Origin: Methylovulum miyakonense HT12
GTDB taxonomy: Bacteria; Pseudomonadota; Gammaproteobacteria; Methylococcales; Methylomonadaceae
Assembly: GCF_000384075.1 (NCBI RefSeq)
Contig: NZ_KB913025.1
Location: forward strand, 4,410,187 to 4,474,186
DNA length: 64,000 nt
Reading direction: 5' to 3'
This document shows positions 58,630 to 64,000 of this stretch, piece by piece. Under the pieces are notes generated by a model. It did no database searches, was not told the DNA's origin, and saw nothing but the letters and a program-made list of their open reading frames with translations. Every line of letters starts with the position of its first letter. Within the stretch, counting starts at the first letter, position 1. Both the position numbers and the translations under genes were made by a program.

Positions 58630-58880
58630 AAAGCCTCTCGATCCTGCATGGCGGGTTGCTGCCGTTCATTTTGCTCAAGCTGGCTAACAAAATCGTCATC
58701 AAAGGCATTGAGCGCCGCCAAAAGGGCCGCGCCGCGGTCAACGGGTAACGGGTGAATCACCAGATCGCCATTGGCATTCCGGCTGATTTCAACCTGGGTA
58801 ACCTCTAGGCGGAATTCTTGCGGAATACGCACCGCCTGGCTGTTGCCGTTTTTAAAAATACGCGTGGTCAGGGTTGGCAT
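58626..58880 (-). CDS. vapB: VapB-type antitoxin (AbrB/SpoVT fold)
   Basis: 84 residues from the ATG at 58880 (MPTLTTRIFKNGNSQAVRIP), preceded by GGAG eight bases upstream; a longer frame from 58904 lacks such a site. FKNGNSQAVRIPQEFRL is the swapped-hairpin AbrB DNA-binding motif of VapB; the C-terminus would wrap the VapC toxin. It likely autorepresses the pair. Confidence 0.9.
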   Translation of the reverse strand: MPTLTTRIFKNGNSQAVRIPQEFRLEVTQVEISRNANGDLVIHPLPVDRGAALLAALNAFDDDFVSQLEQNERQQPAMQDREAL

Positions 58881-58988
58881 AAAACACTCCAGATGTATGT
58901 ACACAAGTGTGTGTATTTTATTTTTAGTCCCATCATTTTACAAGCTATTAGTGTGGGCTTGTAAATCAACATATCGTCATAAAATTAT

Positions 58989-60212
58989 ATGGATAAACGG
59001 TTAAACACAAGCAATCCCAAGCACTTGCTTGCGCAAAAAAACATCCGCAAGTTATGGCTAAACGTGCATTTAACGATTGCGCTGACGATAGGCTTTTTCT
59101 TTGCCGTTCTTGGGCTGACGGGTTCGGTTAATGTTTTCATTGATGAATTGGAAGAACTGGGATTGCCGCCAGTGCGTCATGAAGCCCAAGCGCAACCGCG
59201 TCCCCTGGATGGGATCCTGCAAACCGTTCAAGCCGACCACCCGGACAAGACAGGCAAATGGTCATTACGGTTGCCGGGCTATGGCAATGATTATCTATGG
59301 CTGGAATACCCGGAACCTGTAGAAACGGCCGATGAATTTTTTGCGCCCTTCCGGGTTTTGGTCGACCCCTACAGCGGAGAAATCATCTCGGAACATTATT
59401 GGGGGCGCACCTTATGGACATCAATCTATCAAATCCATGCCAGCTTGCTGACGGCTAGGTTAGGTGTGGAAATCGGGCGGCTTGGCTTTGATACAGTGTG
59501 TTTTTTCGGCTTATTTTTGTTTATTTCCGCACTGACGGGGCTGTATCTATGGTGGCCGCGTTGGGGGAAATTTAAAAAATCAGTGACCATTAAGCGGGGT
59601 GCAAGCCCGGAACGGTTTTATTTTGATTTGCATAAAACCACGGGGTTTTACAGTTCCATTATTTTGCTGATCTTGGCGTTCACCGGTTTCTCGTTCAGTT
59701 ATGCGGATTATATCAAGCCCTTGATACGCAGTTTTTCAGCGGTCAAGGAAAAACATTTAGAAACACCGGACGTTAAATCCAAGGTTATCGCTAACGCACC
59801 ACCTCTTTCCATAGCGCAAGCCGTGGCACAAGCCGGCACTATTTTCCCTGATGCAGAGTTGCGCGGGGCAGAAACACCGGACGGCAAAGACGGGGTTTAC
59901 TGCATTTCGAAAAGGCAACCGGGCGAAGCCAACCGCAAATGGCCGCGTAGCAAGGTATGGATAGACCAATACAGCGGCAAGGTATTGGCCGTGCAAGACC
60001 CGGATCAATTTACCGCCGGGGAAACGTTTTTAAATGTGCTATGGCCGCTCCATAGCGGTGAAGCCCTAGGCCTTGCAGGCCGAATATTATGGTGTGTCTC
60101 CGGCCTTGCACCGCTGGCCCTGTATGTCACCGGGATTTTACGCTGGCGGCAAAAGCGGCGGGCGAAACGGCTTAATGCCAAGCGCCCGGCCAAATTCTGC
60201 CCGCCCCCATAA
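58989..60212 (+). CDS. PepSY-associated membrane protein, probable siderophore-iron reductase
   Basis: 407 residues with four transmembrane helices (about 30-52, 165-187, 215-237, 365-387) and two PepSY-like periplasmic segments (DGILQTVQADHPDKTGKWSL; SIAQAVAQAGTIFPDAELRG). His residues near helices (NVHLTIAL, YQIHASLL, FDLHKTTGFYS, WPLHSGEA) are placed as heme ligands. Such proteins often sit beside TonB siderophore receptors and are thought to reduce ferric iron in the periplasm, which fits this context. Confidence 0.85.
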   Translation: MDKRLNTSNPKHLLAQKNIRKLWLNVHLTIALTIGFFFAVLGLTGSVNVFIDELEELGLPPVRHEAQAQPRPLDGILQTVQADHPDKTGKWSLRLPGYGNDYLWLEYPEPVETADEFFAPFRVLVDPYSGEIISEHYWGRTLWTSIYQIHASLLTARLGVEIGRLGFDTVCFFGLFLFISALTGLYLWWPRWGKFKKSVTIKRGASPERFYFDLHKTTGFYSSIILLILAFTGFSFSYADYIKPLIRSFSAVKEKHLETPDVKSKVIANAPPLSIAQAVAQAGTIFPDAELRGAETPDGKDGVYCISKRQPGEANRKWPRSKVWIDQYSGKVLAVQDPDQFTAGETFLNVLWPLHSGEALGLAGRILWCVSGLAPLALYVTGILRWRQKRRAKRLNAKRPAKFCPPP

Positions 60213-60255
60213 TTCCAAAAAGCGGGGCGGGCTTAGCGGGATCCGCCCTAGCATC

Positions 60256-60806
60256 CAATGCCATTAAGTTAAGCCGTTCGTGCTGAGCCTTGTCGAAGCA
60301 TGAACGGCTTAACTTAGGCGTGTCGGATTTTTCCATTCTTCCTTCGACAAGGCTCTCCTGAGGTATCGAAGGATCCAGGATGAACGGAAAAATCCTTAAC
60401 TGACGTTACGCAGTAACGTCTTTTTATTCCCGTTTGCCGCGCCGAGCACCGCAGATTTTGTCGGGATCAGCCCGCAGGGGCGCGGCAAGGAAGCCGCGCA
60501 TCGGCAGAGTACCCAAAGGGCATAAAGGGCAGGAAGCCCCTTCTGCCGATCCCCGACAAAATCGAGGAGCACAAGGCAAAAGCGGCAACCGGGCCGCCTT
60601 TTCTTTGGATACTTTCTTTTCAACTGCAAGGATGCAGGAGGTAGGGCAACGCAGGAGCAGTTGCCGAGGCGGCGCAAAAGAAAGTATCCCGCTTGTCGGT
60701 GCGGAAACCGACTTTAAATGAACTGTCGCGATAGCGACTCTTCACCTCATTTTTCAACAAGACAAAAATGACGGCGTAACATCAGATCCTTAACTTAACG
60801 GCATTG
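60256..60806. mobile_element. 551-bp inverted-repeat element, second member of the CAATGCC family
   Basis: The ends are CAATGCCATTAAGTTAAG and the inverted CAATGCCGTTAAGTTAAG, matching the ends of the 135-bp MITE at 11568-11702. Flanks are CCCTAGCATC (60246-60255) and CCCCAGCATC (60807-60816), a 10-bp duplication with one mismatch. Inside, TAAGTTAAGCCGTTC pairs with GAACGGCTTAACTTA, the GACAAGGCT-type dispersed repeat (TTCGACAAGG) occurs twice inverted, and GGATACTTTCTTTT pairs with AAAAGAAAGTATCC near 60608-60690. No transposase is encoded. Short open frames on both strands look like repeat-derived noise. Confidence 0.75.
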
Positions 60807-61003
60807 CCCCAGCATCCCGGTTAAAACTGCGCCATATCACGCAACCACTGAGGCATTTCACTTACCCTTAATTTTGATATTCGTCTAAGCGTCTGTTTTA
60901 AGAGCATTAGTTTAGTGGCATCTATTTTGCTTTAGAGCGGTATCCTTTATTGCCACCGATCACTGTAATGATGGCTTTCCGCCATCACCCAGTTTGGGAT
61001 TTC
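60807..61003. promoter_or_regulatory. Upstream region of the second FecI-type sigma gene
   Basis: About 200 AT-rich bases between the inverted-repeat element and the sigma gene. The promoter of the second iron-signalling set should lie here; I cannot point to a definite box. Confidence 0.3.
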
Positions 61004-61519
61004 ATGACCTTGGACATTACCCCGCTATACCAGCTTTACCGCCAGGAGCTGGTCAACTACCTGTTCCGTATGGTGAATTGCCACGAAACCGCCCAAGACT
61101 TGGTGCAGGAAAGCTACCTTGTTCTGGCGCGTTCGGCGGCGGGTGAGGTTATCAGCCAGCCACGCGGTTTTTTGTACCGGACGGCCAGCAATTTGGCCTT
61201 AGACCATTTACGCCATAATAAAGTCGTGGCCCGTCATGCGGAAGCCACCGTTACGCTTGACGAAGCCACCCACGCTTCGACGGAAACCGAAACCAGCAAA
61301 ACCCAGTGGCGGGCTTTGCTGGGCGCGGCGATAGCGGAATTGCCGCCGCGTTGCCGTGACGCCTTTATCCTGCATAAAATCCACGGCTTAAGCTACCGCG
61401 AAGTCGCACAGCGGCTCTCCATTTCCGAAAGCGCGGTGGAAAAGCACATCACCAAAGGCCTGCTGCATTGCCGCAAGCGTCTAAACGGACATCTTGATCC
61501 TGTCTCGCTTAAAGACTGA
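61004..61519 (+). CDS. FecI-type ECF sigma factor
   Basis: 171 residues from the ATG at 61004 (MTLDITPLYQLYRQELVNYL); upstream starts at 60950 and 60968 are open but add unconserved sequence. Region 2: MVNCHETAQDLVQESYLVLA, PRGFLYRTASNLALDHLRH. Region 4: ELPPRCRDAFILHKIHGLSY and VAQRLSISESAVEKHITKGL. It heads a second sigma-FecR-receptor set, similar in layout to the one at 53.9 kb. Confidence 0.88.
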   Translation: MTLDITPLYQLYRQELVNYLFRMVNCHETAQDLVQESYLVLARSAAGEVISQPRGFLYRTASNLALDHLRHNKVVARHAEATVTLDEATHASTETETSKTQWRALLGAAIAELPPRCRDAFILHKIHGLSYREVAQRLSISESAVEKHITKGLLHCRKRLNGHLDPVSLKD

Positions 61520-61593
61520 GGTTTTTTCGGCTCCAAACGTCTCAAACACGTTGGTAGTTAACTTTAGCCACGGCGCAGACTTATAATGGCGGC

Positions 61594-62541
61594 ATGAACA
61601 TACCCCACAACCCCCACGAAGACGCCATTGCCGAACAGGCCATAGCCTGGTTTTCCCGCTTACGCGCCAGTTCGGTCTCGGCCAAGCAGCGTAAGCAATT
61701 TGCCGCGTGGCTGGCCGCCGATCCGGCGCATCAAAAAGCTTACCAACAAGCCGAAGCCTTTTGGGTCCATCCCGATTTTACCGGGCTGTTGGGCGAGGCA
61801 GAATTGAGCCCCGCGTCGGCCAAGGCTCCGCCCGGCCGTTATTGGCAACCCCCGGTCTTATTGGCGATGGCGGCATCCCTAGTGCTGATGGCCACCGCTT
61901 TCCGGCCCACCTTAGAGTGTTGGCGGGCCGATTATTGCACGGGGGTCGGCGAAACCCGCACCGTGCACTTGGCGGACGGCAGCCAAGTCACGCTCAACTC
62001 CGGCACCGTGCTAAACGTGGCCTACCAGGACACCCTGCGCCAAGCCGAGCTCGTGCACGGCGAAGCGCATTTCTCTGTGCAGCGCAACCCTGCACAACCG
62101 TTCGTGGTGGGCAGCCACTATGCGACGGCCCGTGTGTTGGGGACGCGTTTTCTGGTCAGGCAAGGCCAACGCTCGGATACGGTCACGGTCATCAACGGGT
62201 TGGTGGAGGTGAGCGGCAAGGCGCAACCGCCCATCCAATTGCGTGCCCATCAGCAAATCGTGGTCGGCCCGGGACAGCCAGGCACCCTACGGCCAGCGGG
62301 TGCCGATGATGCCTGGCTTAAAGGCCATGCCCTGTTTGATAATGTGCCGTTGCCGGAAGTGCTTGCCGAGCTCAACCGTTACCGCCACGGCAAGATCGTG
62401 ATAGCTAGCGCGCGGCTTAATTCGCTCAAGGTCAGCGGGCGCTTTGATATAGCCGACACCGACCATGCCTTGCAAGCCTTGCAGCAAACCTTGCCGGTCC
62501 GCATGACTGCCATTTCCCCGTGGCTGGTGGTGGTTTACTGA
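61594..62541 (+). CDS. FecR-type anti-sigma/signal transducer
   Basis: 315 residues. DUF4880 head (AIAWFSRLRASSVSAKQRKQ; AADPAHQKAYQQAEAFW), a transmembrane helix (about 85-103, LLAMAASLVLMATAF), the FecR domain (TRTVHLADGSQVTLNSGTVL; HGEAHFSVQRNPAQPFVV) and the C-terminal LPEVLAELNRYRHGKIVIA. Related to but clearly different from the FecR at 54.5 kb, so the two sets are old paralogues or separately acquired. Confidence 0.9.
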   Translation: MNIPHNPHEDAIAEQAIAWFSRLRASSVSAKQRKQFAAWLAADPAHQKAYQQAEAFWVHPDFTGLLGEAELSPASAKAPPGRYWQPPVLLAMAASLVLMATAFRPTLECWRADYCTGVGETRTVHLADGSQVTLNSGTVLNVAYQDTLRQAELVHGEAHFSVQRNPAQPFVVGSHYATARVLGTRFLVRQGQRSDTVTVINGLVEVSGKAQPPIQLRAHQQIVVGPGQPGTLRPAGADDAWLKGHALFDNVPLPEVLAELNRYRHGKIVIASARLNSLKVSGRFDIADTDHALQALQQTLPVRMTAISPWLVVVY

Positions 62542-62710
62542 ATGCGCTGGCCCACGCCCTAAAAATTTTCGCCTCCAAGCTGGGGGAAAAGCCGCACCAA
62601 CCGTCTCCATAAGACCTCATCAAACAGCTGCCCACTAAAAAGCCAATTCAATGCCCGCTTAGTGGATGGCTTAAAAACCGAGGCATTTTGTTTAGCCCAT
62701 GGAGACACCA

Positions 62711-64000
62711 ATGACACGAGTTCTTTTTCCGCCAGCCCCGCTATTTAGGCAACCCTCTACCCCACTGGCACGGCTGGCGTGCGCGGTCGCCTTTATCTTG
62801 CATACGGCCGGCCCGATGGCGGAAAGCCGCAGCCAAGCCTTCAACATCCCTCCCCAGGCCTTAGGTAGCGCGCTGAATACCTACGCCGAGGCCGCCAATG
62901 TGCAACTGAGCTATCCGGCGGCATTGGCGCAAGGTAAACAGTCACCCGGCATTTCCGGCCAATACACACCGGAACAGGCGTTGCGGAAATTGTTGGGTGG
63001 CAGCCTGATCGTCGCCCGTTCGACGGCAAACGGCACGGTGACCTTGGAGAAAGCGACGCAAGCGGCGCCTGCGGCAACGCCATCCAACCAAACCACTTTA
63101 CAGGCAGTAAAGGTGACGGGCGCGGCGGAATATGCCGCCGATGATCCGCGCAACACCGATTATGCGGTGCCCAGCGCCAGTAGTGCGGGCAGGACTGATA
63201 CGCCCATCATGGAAACGCCGATGGCCATACAAGTTGTGCCCAAGGCGGTGATCCACGACCAGCAAGCCATCCAGGTCGGCGACGCCATCAAAAACGTCAG
63301 CGGCGTGTTCCAAGGCCAATCCTTTGGCGGTTTTGCCGAAACTTTCCTAATCCGCGGTTTCAGCACCAATTTTAACAATTATCTGGATGGCTTTAGATGG
63401 CCGGCCAGCCGCCTGACGCTGGCCAATGCCGAGCGGGTTGAAGTGGTCAAGGGTGCCGCCGCCAACCTTTATGGACGTATCGAACCCGGAGGCATGATCA
63501 ATATTGTCACCAAGCGTCCGCAGGCCACGCCTTATTATGCACTGGAGCAACAGTTTGGTTCCTACGATCTATACCGCACCACCGCCGATGCGACGGGTGC
63601 ACTCAACAAAGACGGCTCGTTGCTGTACCGGCTGAATATAGAATCGCTTAACAAGAACTCGTTCCGTGATTTTGTTTTCACCGACCGCGTGTTTATCGCG
63701 CCATCCTTGACTTGGCTAATCAGCGACCGCACCCAGCTTGACCTGGATTTCATGTATTCCGATGAAGACACCCAGGAGGATTATGGCGTCGTGGCCAGCG
63801 CCTTGACACGCCGCCCCGCCAATATTCCCATTTCGCGCTATTTAAACGAACCCTCCACGGACAAGAGCAACACCACGTTCTATAACACCGCCGTGACGCT
63901 GAGCCATGCGTTTAACGATGACTGGAAAGTCAAAGCACGGTTTAATTATCTCAACCGGAACACCGTGGATCCGCAAATCTATGGCGTGTTTTGGGATGAC
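62711..64000 (+). CDS. TonB-dependent siderophore receptor with STN domain (partial, 3' end beyond window)
   Basis: 430 codons are visible from the ATG at 62711, with GGAG ten bases upstream, and the frame is open to the edge. Signal peptide (LACAVAFILHTAGPMAES), STN domain (FNIPPQALGSALNTYAEAAN; GISGQYTPEQALRKLLGG), linker, plug (ETPMAIQVVPKAVIHDQQAI; VVKGAAANLYGRIEPGGMIN) and the first barrel strands. Same FpvA/FecA-like layout as the receptor at 55.6 kb, but the STN and linker differ. The cognate sigma and FecR are directly upstream. Confidence 0.92.
   Translation, partial: MTRVLFPPAPLFRQPSTPLARLACAVAFILHTAGPMAESRSQAFNIPPQALGSALNTYAEAANVQLSYPAALAQGKQSPGISGQYTPEQALRKLLGGSLIVARSTANGTVTLEKATQAAPAATPSNQTTLQAVKVTGAAEYAADDPRNTDYAVPSASSAGRTDTPIMETPMAIQVVPKAVIHDQQAIQVGDAIKNVSGVFQGQSFGGFAETFLIRGFSTNFNNYLDGFRWPASRLTLANAERVEVVKGAAANLYGRIEPGGMINIVTKRPQATPYYALEQQFGSYDLYRTTADATGALNKDGSLLYRLNIESLNKNSFRDFVFTDRVFIAPSLTWLISDRTQLDLDFMYSDEDTQEDYGVVASALTRRPANIPISRYLNEPSTDKSNTTFYNTAVTLSHAFNDDWKVKARFNYLNRNTVDPQIYGVFWDD

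Noticed and set aside
60396-60721. Overlapping open frames on both strands inside the 551-bp element
   Set aside because: Arg/Pro/Lys-rich products typical of translated dispersed repeats; nested inverted repeats explain the openness.
1-64000. tRNA, rRNA and CRISPR arrays
   Set aside because: I saw no TΨC-like GGTTCGAATCC signature, rRNA segment or regularly spaced short direct repeats outside coding repeats.

Overview
The window looks like chromosomal DNA of a gammaproteobacterium of roughly 50% GC. The pcnB-folK-panB-panC-panD order, the hemC-hemD-hemX-hemY order, LPS heptosyltransferases, prlC, ubiD and FecIR/TonB receptors fit that class. The gene mix and repeat style remind me of Methylococcales (type I methanotrophs), but no methane-oxidation gene is present, so the order is an impression only.

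Layout. 1-3985 (minus) is the N-terminal part of a very large RTX calcium-binding protein that runs off the left edge. 4271-7333 (plus) is ilvE plus two overlapping LPS heptosyltransferase genes. 7494-8874 holds an IS630-type insertion sequence abutting a small inverted-repeat element that resembles its ends. Then come an AroE-like dehydrogenase, lysC (minus) and a secreted single-CxxCH protein (minus).

14400-22769 is the accessory region. It contains an aconitase B gene fragment, three dead toxin-antitoxin genes (a frameshifted UPF0175-DUF3368 pair and a hicB with an amber stop), a small mobile element with a clear target duplication, and an ATPase-HNH pair matching the Septu (PtuA-PtuB) defence architecture. 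The intact acnB follows, then a restriction-modification pair (ApaLI-like endonuclease and beta-class methyltransferase) wedged between acnB and an NAD-type isocitrate dehydrogenase gene.

24216-31777 carries a sulfotransferase, a flavin reductase, aguB, two GT4 glycosyltransferases, ugd and xerD. 31785-37983 has an LpxA-like acyltransferase, recJ with a methyltransferase, and a convergent pair of peptidoglycan enzymes (YcbB-type L,D-transpeptidase and YcbK-type peptidase). 38077-42268 (minus) is the tetrapyrrole operon hemCDXY. 42694-46809 (minus) is pcnB-folK-panB-panC and panD, for RNA polyadenylation, folate and pantothenate. 46993-52058 (plus) has small membrane proteins, prlC, ubiD and a membrane-anchored AlbA_2 protein. 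An HD-GYP phosphodiesterase follows.

53927-64000 has two successive iron-uptake surface-signalling sets (FecI-type sigma, FecR, STN-TonB receptor). Between them lie a vapBC pair, a PepSY-type membrane protein and a 551-bp inverted-repeat element. The second receptor runs off the right edge.

Mobile DNA is a main theme: one IS630 element, one IS630-like MITE, one MITE with an 8-bp target duplication, and two elements sharing an AATGCC(G/A)TTAAGTTAAG terminal repeat with 10-bp target duplications but unrelated interiors. I saw no tRNA, rRNA or CRISPR array.
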